Notes: generated from the sequence alone by a model not told the origin. Positions 17,726 to 25,955 are shown, counted from the stretch's first letter. The stretch: DNA of 59,087 nt from Bacteroidales bacterium (GCA_029098505.1 JAQXOE010000031.1:1-59087), one strand, 5' to 3'. Program-made: numbers and translations.

Positions 17726-18678
17726 CACCTGTTCCTCCCCTTCGTTCCGCCTTCAGTCTTTTCGGCCACTCTCAGTTTCGCACTCCTGGCCCTCGTATTG
17801 AGGGCTATCTCGCTCTCCTTAGGGAGTATAGGCTTGCGGTTCACGGCTGTCAGGGGTGTCTGCATATTGCCGTAAACATCCTTTACAACAGTGCCGTCGA
17901 TGTTGCCGCTTTTAATGAAGTTCTTCACCATCCTGTCCTCGAGGGACTGGTAGGTGATGACGACAAGCCTGCCGCCCGGTTTCAGGCTCCTGGCCGCCCC
18001 TTCGAGGAATTTCTCGAGAGAGCGCATTTCCTGATTGACCTCAATCCTGAGCGCCTGATAGACTTTCGCCAGATACTTGTGTTCCGCATAAGGCGGTAGC
18101 AATGGCTTCAAAGCAGCATCCAGTTCACCTGTGGTGCCTATTCTGCCTTTCTGACGGGCCGCGATTATCAGTGCCGCCACCTTTCGTGAATTGTCCACCT
18201 CGCCGTAAATGCGCAGGATGCGCTCAATGTCTTCCTGCTCATACTCATTGACAATGGTGCTGGCGCTAAGCTCGGCACGGGTGTTCATCCTCATATCGAG
18301 CGGAGCGTCATAGCGGAACGAGAAGCCTCTGTCGGCAGTGTCGAACTGGTGTGAAGAGACTCCCAGATCCGCAAGGATACCGTCCACTTCGCACGACCGG
18401 ATATCGCGTGCTGCCCTGTGGGCTTCCAGTTGTGCGAAGTTATGGACGAATCGGAAGTTATTGTGTATCAGGACAAGACGCTTGTCGTCCAGCCTGTTCG
18501 CAATGGCATCGCTATCGCGGTCGAAGGCAATGAGCATTCCGTCTGCTGAGAGTCTTGACAGAATCTCGGCAGAATGACCGCCGCCACCGAAAGTGGCATC
18601 AATGTATGTTCCTGATGGGTTTGTGATTAATGAGCTTACGCTCTCGTCCAGAAGAACGGGTATATGATATTCCGACAT
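17725..18678 (-). CDS. rsmH: 16S rRNA (cytosine(1402)-N4)-methyltransferase RsmH
   Basis: SAM-dependent methyltransferase modifying C1402 of 16S rRNA, formerly MraW. The SAM-binding motif I is YIDATFGGGGHSAEIL (about 25-40), followed by GILADLGVSSHQFD and RGFSFRYDAPLDMRM, both signature segments. The C-terminus contains VITYQSLEDRMVKNF, another family block. Length 317. It lies 12 bp after mraZ and runs directly into the FtsL-like gene. Confidence 0.97.
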   Translation of the reverse strand: MSEYHIPVLLDESVSSLITNPSGTYIDATFGGGGHSAEILSRLSADGMLIAFDRDSDAIANRLDDKRLVLIHNNFRFVHNFAQLEAHRAARDIRSCEVDGILADLGVSSHQFDTADRGFSFRYDAPLDMRMNTRAELSASTIVNEYEQEDIERILRIYGEVDNSRKVAALIIAARQKGRIGTTGELDAALKPLLPPYAEHKYLAKVYQALRIEVNQEMRSLEKFLEGAARSLKPGGRLVVITYQSLEDRMVKNFIKSGNIDGTVVKDVYGNMQTPLTAVNRKPILPKESEIALNTRARSAKLRVAEKTEGGTKGRNR

Positions 18679-18690
18679 CCGTATAGCCTC

Positions 18691-19143
18691 CTACCTCTTT
18701 GCGGGCAGTGTTCCGGCTATCGACAGGAATTCCTCGTTCGAAATCGCAGAGGCCTCGAATTTTTCCTTGGCCCAGATTTCAATCTTGTAATCGTTTCCGG
18801 AAAATACCACGTCCTTGTTGACACCTATGCTGTCCAACAGTTCCTTCGAGATAGTTATACGGCCGTACTTGGCATCCGGTTCCACGATGTCACGGTCACG
18901 CATATATGCTCTCCAGAACTTCGCGTGATCCGGATTGAAGTTGTCAAGCCGTGAGCGGGTCTCTTCGGATTGCCTCTGCCACTCTTCCATAGTGTACATT
19001 TCCAGGCAGTCCTCGAAGATGTCCTTTTTCACGACAAACTTCATTTCGGCACCTTCTGGCAGCATCTTCTTCAACGCCGAAGGCAATACGAGCCTGCCTT
19101 TGTCGTCGATTTTCGATGGATATTTGCCTACGAAAGTGACCAT
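18691..19143 (-). CDS. mraZ: Transcriptional regulator MraZ
   Basis: DNA-binding regulator of the division cluster, made of two tandem SpoVT/AbrB-like half-domains. The first begins GKYPSKIDDKGRLVLPSALKK (about 6-26) and the second contains KYGRITISKELLDSIGV (about 97-113), each with the MraZ DxxGR-type core. In E. coli MraZ binds direct repeats upstream of its own gene and represses the operon. The matching repeat array is present here at 19197-19243, so autoregulation is a good inference. Length 150, normal. It is the first gene of the 19-kb minus-strand run. Confidence 0.96.
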   Translation of the reverse strand: MVTFVGKYPSKIDDKGRLVLPSALKKMLPEGAEMKFVVKKDIFEDCLEMYTMEEWQRQSEETRSRLDNFNPDHAKFWRAYMRDRDIVEPDAKYGRITISKELLDSIGVNKDVVFSGNDYKIEIWAKEKFEASAISNEEFLSIAGTLPAKR

Positions 19144-19180
19144 ACTTCAAATCTTGATACTTCTAATTCACGCGATGCGA

Positions 19181-19188
19181 CAAAGATA
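19181..19188 (-). promoter_or_regulatory. Promoter -7 box of the mraZ/division operon
   Basis: The minus strand reads TATCTTTG here, an exact match to the Bacteroidetes -7 consensus TAnnTTTG, 38 bp upstream of the mraZ ATG. No TTG stands at the ideal distance; the region where a -33 element should lie is occupied by the repeat boxes described next, which would suit repression by occlusion. Inferred from sequence only. Confidence 0.65.
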
Positions 19189-19196
19189 TGAAATTA

Positions 19197-19243
19197 TTTT
19201 CCATTTTCTTCCACTCTTTTCCAAATTTTTCCACCTTTTTCCT
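19197..19243 (-). promoter_or_regulatory. Five-box direct-repeat array, probable MraZ operator
   Basis: Read on the plus strand, TTTTCCA, TCTTCCA, TTTTCCA, TTTTCCA and TTTTCCT start at 19197, 19207, 19217, 19227 and 19237, an exact 10-bp period. On the minus strand the core is TGGAARA. One helical turn between boxes puts all sites on the same DNA face. MraZ of E. coli binds TGGG-type direct repeats with the same 10-bp period in front of its own gene, so autoregulatory binding is the natural reading. The array ends 8 bp upstream of the -7 box. Confidence 0.75.
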
Positions 19244-19267
19244 TCTTGTTTCAAGCAGGCAAAGAAA

Positions 19268-19317
19268 GCTTGATAAAAAAGATAATACCCCTCAGGTTTT
19301 TATCTTTTTTATCAAGC
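19268..19317. promoter_or_regulatory. Perfect 18-bp inverted repeat between mraZ and radC
   Basis: The left arm GCTTGATAAAAAAGATAA (19268-19285) and the right arm TTATCTTTTTTATCAAGC (19300-19317) are exact reverse complements around a 14-nt spacer. Both flanking genes point away, so a terminator would make no sense; an operator or a 5'-leader structure of radC is more likely. The right arm contains TATCTTTT, one base off the -7 consensus. Function unknown. Confidence 0.6.
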
Positions 19318-19374
19318 ATTGCCGCGATTATTTCCATATTGCAGCTGCAGAATCAGAGTTCTTGATATAAAACT

Positions 19375-20094
19375 ATGAAAATCAAAGAATTATCTACGAA
19401 TGAAAGGCCTCGCGAGCGTATGCTGTCGAGAGGGGCTGGGAGCCTGAGCAACGCTGAATTGATCGCCATACTCCTGCGTACCGGTACGAAGGGTGAAAGC
19501 GCTCTTGAAATGGGACAAAGGCTGTTGTCCCTCTCTAACGGCTCGCTGTCGGAATTGTCTTCCATTCCTTTGGGCCGTCTGCGGAGCATTAACGGCTTTG
19601 GAGGGATGAAAGTGCTGCCTCTGATGGCGGCTTTCGAACTCGGGAGACGTTTTGTCGGGGAGAGAAACAGGCAGGCTGGGGAGTGCATCAGTTCGCCGAA
19701 GCAGGTCTATGATATGCTCATTCCAGAAATGAAGGGCTTGAAGCGCGAGGAATGCTGGGCGCTTTTTCTGAACAGGGCGAATATGGTGTTGGAGATGAGA
19801 AAACTCAGCATCGGAGGACTGTGCGCCACCGTATTCGACATCAAGGAGATAATGTCCATTGCCCTGGAGAAAAAAGCTTCGGGCATAATACTCTCGCACA
19901 ATCATCCGAGCGGGAATCCCCGTCCCGGAATAGAAGACACAAAACAGACAGCGGCCTTGAAACAGGCCGCCTTGTCATTCGATATTTCCCTGATAGATCA
20001 CGTGATAGTCTGCGATGACTGCTTTTACAGTTTCGCCGACGAAAGCGTTTACTCTGCTGTTGCTCTTACAATTCCTTGCGGAGACGCGCCTTAG
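19375..20094 (+). CDS. radC: RadC/JAB-domain protein (MPN+ metalloprotein)
   Basis: A 239-residue RadC-family protein. The N-terminal half is a helix-hairpin-helix-type region (NERPRERMLSRGAGSLSNAEL, then INGFGGMKVLPLMAAFELGRR). The C-terminal half is the JAB/MPN fold with the zinc site HNHPSG at 175-180 and Asp at about 188. Despite the name, a DNA repair role is doubtful and the molecular function is unknown. It is divergent from mraZ across 231 bp and its 3' end overlaps the 3' end of rpoN by 29 bp on the opposite strand. Confidence 0.9.
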   Translation: MKIKELSTNERPRERMLSRGAGSLSNAELIAILLRTGTKGESALEMGQRLLSLSNGSLSELSSIPLGRLRSINGFGGMKVLPLMAAFELGRRFVGERNRQAGECISSPKQVYDMLIPEMKGLKREECWALFLNRANMVLEMRKLSIGGLCATVFDIKEIMSIALEKKASGIILSHNHPSGNPRPGIEDTKQTAALKQAALSFDISLIDHVIVCDDCFYSFADESVYSAVALTIPCGDAP

Positions 20095-21478
20095 CTATTC
20101 CCAACTGGTCCCTGTACTTGGCTACTGTTCGTCTTGCTACCTTGTAGCCGCGCTTGTTCATCTCTTCGACCAGCTGGTCGTCAGTCAGCGGCTTGTGCTT
20201 GTCTTCACCATCCACGCATTCTTTCAGCACTTTCTTCAGCTCTCTTGTAGATACTTCCTCTCCCGCCTGGTTTTCCAGACCCTCTGAAAAGAAATACTTG
20301 AGAGGGAAGATTCCGAAGTGTGTCTCTATGTACTTGCTGTTGACTACTCTCGAGATGGTCGAAATATCAAAGCCTGTCCTTTCTGCTATGTCCTTGAGTA
20401 CCATAGGCTTAAGGTTGCTTTCGTCGCCGTCCACAAAGTAGTCGTGCTGGTAGTCGAGTATGGCTTTCATAGTGCTTTCAAGTGTGTTGTACCTCTGCTT
20501 GAGGGCTTCTACAAACCACTTTGCCGAGTCGATTTTCTGCTTTACGAAGGTGGCGGCTTCCTTTTCTGCCTTGTCAGTACTTCCTTTGGACTGTTCCAGC
20601 ATCTGCGCATAGCGACGGTTCACCCTGATTTCAGGAATGTTGAACCTTGGCATAGTCAGGTTCAGCTTCCCATCCTCGTATTCCAGGTGGAAGTCGGGGA
20701 TGATCTGTTGAGCCTGGTCGGTGTAGGAGTCGTCTATCTGTCCCCCGGGAGACGGATTTAGTTTCACTATCCTGTTGATGGCCGCCTTCATCTCCTGCTC
20801 GCTGATACCCATTTTGTTGATAATCTTCTGGAAATGCTTGCTTGTGAATTCCTGGAAGTAGTCGCTGAGTATAAGTTTGGCATTGATCACATCAGGGCTT
20901 TGCTGCATGGCATTGAGCTGAAGCATAAGACATTCCCTTAGATTTCTGGCTCCTACTCCCGGCGGATCAAGGCTCTGTACAAGCTTGAGCATTTCAAGCA
21001 CCTCTTCGTAGTCGGTCTCCACATTTTCCCTGAAAGCCAAATCATCTACAATGGAGTCGAGATCCCTGCGAAGGTATCCACCCTCATCGAGACTGCAGAT
21101 TATGTAGCGGCCAATCAGCATCTTGTGCTCGTTAAGATTCCTGAAGCCAAGCTGCTCAAGCAGGCTCTGGGAGAAACTCTCCTTCACGGAGAAAGTGTTG
21201 TACTCGGGACGTTCGTCCTTTCCGTAATTGTTGACCCTAAGCTTGTATGCAGGGATATCGTCATCACTGCCCTTCAATTCATCGATGGAAACATCCTTAG
21301 GTTCATCGTCATCCTTGCTTTCCGAGTTTCTGCAGTCGTCAAGCACGGGATTGTCGTCAAACTCAGCCTGAATGCGCTGTTCCAGCTCCTGGATAGGCAA
21401 TTCAATGAGTTTGATGGTCTGGATCTGAAGCGGAGACAGTTTCTGAGTCTGCTTCAATTCTAGTCCTTGCTTGATCAT
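20066..21478 (-). CDS. rpoN: RNA polymerase sigma-54 factor RpoN
   Basis: Alternative sigma factor for enhancer-dependent promoters. Region I is the Gln/Leu-rich N-terminus (LKQTQKLSPLQIQTIKLIELP, about 8-28), followed by an acidic linker (about 50-80), the core-binding region (LVQSLDPPGVGARNLRECLMLQL), the HTH segment and the RpoN box ARRTVAKYR (about 453-461). Length 470. Its ATG overlaps the stop of the SPOR protein gene by 4 bases, so it is the last gene of a translationally coupled trio. No bEBP activator gene is in this window. Confidence 0.97.
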   Translation of the reverse strand: MIKQGLELKQTQKLSPLQIQTIKLIELPIQELEQRIQAEFDDNPVLDDCRNSESKDDDEPKDVSIDELKGSDDDIPAYKLRVNNYGKDERPEYNTFSVKESFSQSLLEQLGFRNLNEHKMLIGRYIICSLDEGGYLRRDLDSIVDDLAFRENVETDYEEVLEMLKLVQSLDPPGVGARNLRECLMLQLNAMQQSPDVINAKLILSDYFQEFTSKHFQKIINKMGISEQEMKAAINRIVKLNPSPGGQIDDSYTDQAQQIIPDFHLEYEDGKLNLTMPRFNIPEIRVNRRYAQMLEQSKGSTDKAEKEAATFVKQKIDSAKWFVEALKQRYNTLESTMKAILDYQHDYFVDGDESNLKPMVLKDIAERTGFDISTISRVVNSKYIETHFGIFPLKYFFSEGLENQAGEEVSTRELKKVLKECVDGEDKHKPLTDDQLVEEMNKRGYKVARRTVAKYRDQLGIAKARLRKEL

Positions 21479-22020
21479 CTTTGTACGTTACTTATTGCGT
21501 TTCCGGCTACAGTGACCGTGTCAATCCTGTATGAATGTTTTTTGTCAACAGTTGGATATTCAATGTTTTCCCTGACCACGATGGCAGAAGGATATTCGGA
21601 ACGTATGCTTTGCAGAAACTGCATCGCCTCGGATTTCGTCCTGAAATTACCGGCAGTCACCTTGAAATACGGGCTCGAGAAGGTCCTGTAGCTGCCTGCT
21701 CCCGGATAGGCCAGGTCGAAGCTTTTCTTGACCTCTTCTGATGCTGTTCTTGAGTTTTGCTTGTTTCCGAAATATATTCTGACGCGGTAGCCGCTGATTT
21801 TCTTTGACTTATTGTTTTCAATCTTTTTTTTCATTGCATCCCTTATACCCTGGGACTGATGAACAGTGAGCTCGGAGAATACATCCTTTCCGACTAGACT
21901 CTCGTCCATTCCGGCCGAACGTACGAAAACTATGGAGTCGCGCGCCTGTGCTACCTGGGCTTTGAGCGATGTTGCCGGTATGAGGGCCGCAATTGCGGCT
22001 ATGATGAACATTCTTTTCAT
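21475..22020 (-). CDS. Secreted SPOR-domain protein
   Basis: A 181-residue exported protein. The signal peptide (about residues 1-21, ending SLKAQ) is followed by a short region and then a C-terminal SPOR domain (about 97-165; YRVRIYFGNKQNSRTASEEV, then YFKVTAGNFRTKSEAMQFLQ). SPOR domains bind denuded glycan strands and bring proteins to septal peptidoglycan. It is coupled by 4-base overlaps to the lipoprotein upstream and rpoN downstream. A periplasmic, division-site role is the inference. Confidence 0.85.
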   Translation of the reverse strand: MKRMFIIAAIAALIPATSLKAQVAQARDSIVFVRSAGMDESLVGKDVFSELTVHQSQGIRDAMKKKIENNKSKKISGYRVRIYFGNKQNSRTASEEVKKSFDLAYPGAGSYRTFSSPYFKVTAGNFRTKSEAMQFLQSIRSEYPSAIVVRENIEYPTVDKKHSYRIDTVTVAGNAISNVQR

Positions 22021-22526
22021 ATTGCCATTTCGTCTATCAGCATCTCAATATAAGCGGCCGCGACTTTCGGCTCCATCATATCGGATACTTTTAAATTCTT
22101 GAATTTCAGTGTTTTGCCTAATCCGCAGCGGAGCTTGATTTTCAAGGATAAATCTACGGTCATTCCGCTGAAATCCCTGCTCCCTGCCAATCTCATCAGG
22201 TCCATCAGGCCTATCTGTTCCCCTATTGTACCGTCGCAGCTCAGGGGATAGACCTTCGATGATTTTCTCTGTACCGGAAGCTTTCCTGCACTGAAGGTAG
22301 CCAGTTCGGTTCCGTTATTGTTGATTACACCTTGCAGGTCGGAAATGGTGAAGGCCATAATTGGATTGTCAATACCCAACGAAAGCATAGCCTTCACGGA
22401 TTTCAGTCCGTTGAGGCTTATTGATTTAATAGAGCAGGAGGATATGCGTATATCCTTCACGCTGGAGCAGCTGCCGGCTACAAGGGTAACGACAGCAACT
22501 GCAAGAATAGTAAGTAGCCTTTTCAT
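22017..22526 (-). CDS. LEA14-like lipoprotein
   Basis: A 169-residue predicted lipoprotein with signal peptide and lipobox AGSC (Cys at about 20). The mature part is a small beta-rich domain. The segment KDIRISSCSIKSISLNGLKSVKAMLSLGIDNP resembles the start of LEA_2/WHy-type domains, found in many Bacteroidetes lipoproteins. Specific function unknown. First gene of the trio with the SPOR protein and rpoN; a TAnnTTTG box sits 20 bp upstream. Confidence 0.7.
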   Translation of the reverse strand: MKRLLTILAVAVVTLVAGSCSSVKDIRISSCSIKSISLNGLKSVKAMLSLGIDNPIMAFTISDLQGVINNNGTELATFSAGKLPVQRKSSKVYPLSCDGTIGEQIGLMDLMRLAGSRDFSGMTVDLSLKIKLRCGLGKTLKFKNLKVSDMMEPKVAAAYIEMLIDEMAI

Positions 22527-22546
22527 TCAAGTCGTCTCCTTGCAAA

Positions 22547-22573
22547 CAAAGATACAAAAAAATCCTATCTTTG
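22547..22573. promoter_or_regulatory. Back-to-back -7 boxes for the rpoN operon and miaB
   Basis: TATCTTTG occurs on the minus strand at 22554-22547, facing the lipoprotein-SPOR-rpoN operon, and again on the plus strand at 22566-22573, facing miaB 85 bp downstream. Both are exact TAnnTTTG matches. A TTG at 22540-22542 is somewhat too far (23 bp) from the plus-strand box, and no clear -33 is seen for the minus one. The two promoters are only about 12 bp apart, so they may interfere. Confidence 0.55.
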
Positions 22574-22658
22574 CATTTGTAATGCTCAACAGTCGTGCCA
22601 AATCGGAGCGCTTAGGCATCTTGTTTAGGCAATGGCTTGATAATAAGATTATTGAAAG

Positions 22659-23972
22659 ATGAAGAAACTTTATATTGAGACCTATGGCTGTCAGATGAAT
22701 GTCAATGACACCGAGGTAATTTTTGCCATTTTGGCCAAGGAAGGCTATCAAAGGACGGAAAACATAGAGGAAGCCGATGTCATTATGGCCAATACCTGTT
22801 CAGTGCGTGACAATGCCGAGCAGAGAATATGGGGTCGCGTCGATCAGTTCAATCTCCAGAGGAAAAACCGTAAGGTAGTCATCGGTATCCTTGGTTGTAT
22901 GGCTGAACGCCTGAAGGATGCTCTTCTCGATACCCATAAAGTTGACATCGTAGCCGGTCCTGATGCTTACAGAAGCCTGCCGAGGCTTTTGGAAGCCGTA
23001 TCTGACGGCAATCCTCAGATAGATGTAATGCTTTCACGTGAAGAGACTTACGCCGATATCAACCCCGTGCGCATTGACAAGAACGGAGTATCGGCTTACA
23101 TATCTATTATGAGAGGCTGCAACAATGTCTGCTCGTATTGCGTTGTCCCTTATACCAGGGGAGCGGAGCGCAGCAGGGATGCCCATACCATTGTACGCGA
23201 GGCCTGTGACTGCTTTGCCAAGGGCTATAAAGAGGTGACCCTGCTTGGCCAGAATGTGGATTCATACCATTGGCAGAGCGGGGAAGAGGATGTGAACTTT
23301 GCACGGCTTCTCGAAATGGTGGCTCAAGTCAGTCCTGAACTGCGTGTCCGTTTTTCAACATCCAATCCTCAGGATTTCTCGGACGAGGTCATAGATGTTA
23401 TGGCGAAATATGAGAACATATGCAAGCACATCCATTTCCCAGTTCAGTCCGGTTCCAACAGAATGCTTGAAAAGATGCGCAGGAGATATACACGTGAGTG
23501 GTATCTTGAGCGTGTGGCCAAGATACGCAGTGTGATTCCTGACTGCGGCCTGACTACCGATGTGATTGCCGGTTTCTGCTCAGAGACCGAGGAGGACCAT
23601 AAGGATACCTTGTCCCTTTTCGAGGAGGTCTGCTTCGATACCGCCTTTATGTTCTATTATTCAGAGAGACCGGGTACGCTTGCCGCCAGAAAGTATCCTG
23701 ATGATGTGGATCTGGAAACCAAAACCCGCCGCCTGAATGAAATAATAGCCCTCCAGAACAAAATGAGTCTGAAGAGCTATAAGAAAGACATCGGCAAGCG
23801 TTTCCGCGTTCTGGTGGAAGGCCCGTCGAAGAAGAATCCCGATGAGCTTTGCGGCAGGGCATCAAACAACAAGATGTGTGTTTTTCCCGATACCTGTCAT
23901 AAGGCAGGAGATTACGTGGATGTAGAGGTGGTTAACTGTACCTCAGCGACCCTGCTCTGCAAATTGGTATAA
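22659..23972 (+). CDS. miaB: tRNA-2-methylthio-N6-dimethylallyladenosine synthase MiaB
   Basis: Radical-SAM methylthiotransferase acting on A37 of tRNAs reading UNN codons. The N-terminal MTTase domain supplies three cluster cysteines (C11 in YGCQMN, C47 in ANTCSVRDNAE, C80 in GILGCMAER). The radical-SAM CxxxCxxC is C154/C158/C161 in RGCNNVCSYC. A TRAM domain ends the protein (about 375-437). SVRDNAEQR and YTRGAERSR favour MiaB over the related RimO and MtaB. Length 437. It stands alone on the plus strand. Confidence 0.96.
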   Translation: MKKLYIETYGCQMNVNDTEVIFAILAKEGYQRTENIEEADVIMANTCSVRDNAEQRIWGRVDQFNLQRKNRKVVIGILGCMAERLKDALLDTHKVDIVAGPDAYRSLPRLLEAVSDGNPQIDVMLSREETYADINPVRIDKNGVSAYISIMRGCNNVCSYCVVPYTRGAERSRDAHTIVREACDCFAKGYKEVTLLGQNVDSYHWQSGEEDVNFARLLEMVAQVSPELRVRFSTSNPQDFSDEVIDVMAKYENICKHIHFPVQSGSNRMLEKMRRRYTREWYLERVAKIRSVIPDCGLTTDVIAGFCSETEEDHKDTLSLFEEVCFDTAFMFYYSERPGTLAARKYPDDVDLETKTRRLNEIIALQNKMSLKSYKKDIGKRFRVLVEGPSKKNPDELCGRASNNKMCVFPDTCHKAGDYVDVEVVNCTSATLLCKLV

Positions 23973-23985
23973 GGCTTGGTTTGGC

Positions 23986-25773
23986 TTACACCTTCTCGAT
24001 GTAAGCCACAATCTCGCCCTTGGCCACGTTCTCGCCCTGCTTTCCGGTAACGGCAACGATGCGGCCGTCCACTGCAGGCACAATTTCCTCAAGACCATAG
24101 TAGGTCTGAACGTAACCCATAGCCTTGCCGGCGCTCACTTTCGAGCCGGTACGAGGTGCCTTGTTTGCATCCTCTACATCGTACTCCCATATGAGCTGTC
24201 CCTTGACAGGAGCCTGAACAGGCACTGCTTCGGGATATTTCTCGGCGTATTCTTCTGCATTGAACTTTGGTACTTCAACAACAGGACGTGTCACGATGAT
24301 AGGAGCACCGGCCTTTGCACGGTATTCCTCGAGCTCCTTGTTGAAACGCTCCTTGGCCACACCTGACCTGTAGTCGCGATACTGACGCTCGTGCATTGCA
24401 AGCTCGAAAAGTTCCTCGTCGTCCTGACCGCAATCCCATCCTTCGTCCTTCATCATCTGGCGGAACTTCGGAAGCTCGTTCGGATAATTGTCCTGAGGGT
24501 TTCCGGTCTGGAATTCCATTCCCTTCTCCTTTGCGAGGGCAATGATTTCAGGTGCGAGAGGTCCAGGGAGTTTACCCATCTTGCCGAGTATCATTCCCCA
24601 GGTGTCCTTGTCTATCTGAGAGAAGCGTGGCTTGCCCTGAGCCATTGAGAACAGATTCATAAGGGCGGTGTTCTTCACGTACTGGCTGAACGGAGTCACG
24701 AGTGGAGGATAACCGAGCTTAGGCCATACGTACTCAACCTCCTTGAAGAGCTTGACCATAAGGGTATCAAGACTGCTGACAGGCTGTCCGTGAGACTTCT
24801 CTGCTGCATTGATGGCATCCTTGAAGCCTTTCAAGTCCGCCATCATCGAGCCCATCATACCACCAGGAAGGCCGCAACCTACCAACAATGATGACATATG
24901 CGCATTTGAAGGATTGATCCAATATCCGAGGAAGTCGTCAATGAACTCCTGTGTGAGGCTGCGCACTTCCATATACGCATCCATATTGATATCCTTGACA
25001 ATGAAACCGTCTGCTCTGAGCATCTCCCTGATGGTGATGACGTCCGGATGCACCTTGCCCCAAGCAAGAGGCTCAACTGCTACGTCGATGTAGTCGGCAC
25101 CGGCACGGGCAACTTCAAGCATTGAGGCAGGAGAGAAGCCTGGACCGCTATGACCGTGATACTGTACCTTGATGCCAGGATGCTTTTTCTTGATCTGACT
25201 GGTAAGTTCGGCAAGGAAATTAGGACGGCCTATACCAGCCATATCCTTAAGGCAAATTTCATCTGTACCGTACTCTACAAGTTTGTCCACGAGGCTCATA
25301 TAGTACTCGACCGTGTGGACAGGGGAGTTGGTAATGGAGAGGGCTGCCTGGGAAATCATCCCGGCCTTCTTAGCATATTCTACAGAAAGTTTCAGGTTTC
25401 TGTGGTCGTTCAATCCGCAGAAAGAACGTGATATGTCGGTACCCTGAGCCTTCTTGACCTTAAACATAAGTTCGCGGACATCTGCAGGTACCGGGTTCAT
25501 TCTCAATGCATTGAGACCACGCTCAAGCATATGGGTCTGGATGCCTGCCTTATGGAAAGGAGCGGTCCATTCGCGTACTGACCTGTTAGGGTTCTCACCA
25601 TAAAGGAGGTTGACTTGCTCGAAAGCGCCTCCATTAGTCTCGACGCGATCGAAACATCCCATATCAATAATGGCGGGAGCTACCCTGACCAACTGGTCGA
25701 CTCTCGGCTGGAATTTGCCGGAGGACTGCCACATATCCCTGTATACAAGGGAGAATCTTATTTCACGTGCCAT
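23986..25773 (-). CDS. Carboxyltransferase-type protein (OadA/PycB-like) with non-biotinylatable C-terminal domain
   Basis: A 595-residue protein. The N-terminal two thirds are an HMGL-like TIM barrel plus conserved carboxylase region, as in oxaloacetate decarboxylase alpha or pyruvate carboxylase subunit B. Visible blocks are LVYRDMWQSS near the N-terminus, EICLKDMAGIGRPN, YHGHSGPG and PGGMMGSMM. The last 70-80 residues have the biotinyl/lipoyl fold, including AVDGRIVAV, but the canonical AMKM is replaced: the aligned residues are TYYG at about 557-560, with Tyr instead of the biotin-accepting Lys. It therefore cannot carry biotin itself and may depend on a separate carrier. No partner carboxylase subunit lies nearby. 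A -7 box at 25887-25894 implies a leader of about 105 nt. Confidence 0.8.
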   Translation of the reverse strand: MAREIRFSLVYRDMWQSSGKFQPRVDQLVRVAPAIIDMGCFDRVETNGGAFEQVNLLYGENPNRSVREWTAPFHKAGIQTHMLERGLNALRMNPVPADVRELMFKVKKAQGTDISRSFCGLNDHRNLKLSVEYAKKAGMISQAALSITNSPVHTVEYYMSLVDKLVEYGTDEICLKDMAGIGRPNFLAELTSQIKKKHPGIKVQYHGHSGPGFSPASMLEVARAGADYIDVAVEPLAWGKVHPDVITIREMLRADGFIVKDINMDAYMEVRSLTQEFIDDFLGYWINPSNAHMSSLLVGCGLPGGMMGSMMADLKGFKDAINAAEKSHGQPVSSLDTLMVKLFKEVEYVWPKLGYPPLVTPFSQYVKNTALMNLFSMAQGKPRFSQIDKDTWGMILGKMGKLPGPLAPEIIALAKEKGMEFQTGNPQDNYPNELPKFRQMMKDEGWDCGQDDEELFELAMHERQYRDYRSGVAKERFNKELEEYRAKAGAPIIVTRPVVEVPKFNAEEYAEKYPEAVPVQAPVKGQLIWEYDVEDANKAPRTGSKVSAGKAMGYVQTYYGLEEIVPAVDGRIVAVTGKQGENVAKGEIVAYIEKV

Positions 25774-25886
25774 ATATCAAAAGTGCTATCTGATTTTCTA
25801 TCCAACTAACAAGCTATTAATGCTCCTGAAACTGGCTGGACTCCATTGTTGGAAGCCCGTGTTTTGAATGCCTGATCCGGAATATA

Positions 25887-25894
25887 CAAATATA
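25887..25894 (-). promoter_or_regulatory. Putative -7 box of the carboxyltransferase gene
   Basis: The minus strand reads TATATTTG, matching TAnnTTTG. It lies 114 bp upstream of the ATG at 25773. No TTG is found at 19-21 bp, so confidence is limited. The implied leader shows no riboswitch I recognise. Confidence 0.4.
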
Positions 25895-25955
25895 ATCAAA
25901 GAAAAGGTAAAAGCACATAGGCAAACGATAATAGAAAACTTTTTTTTGTATACTC

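Noticed and set aside
22527..22751. Minus-strand frame of 74 codons covering the miaB start
   Set aside because: It lies over the divergent promoter pair and the N-terminus of miaB and has no recognisable domain.
25774..25886. Riboswitch in the leader of the carboxyltransferase gene
   Set aside because: The leader is about 110 nt and I could not fit it to any aptamer consensus I know.
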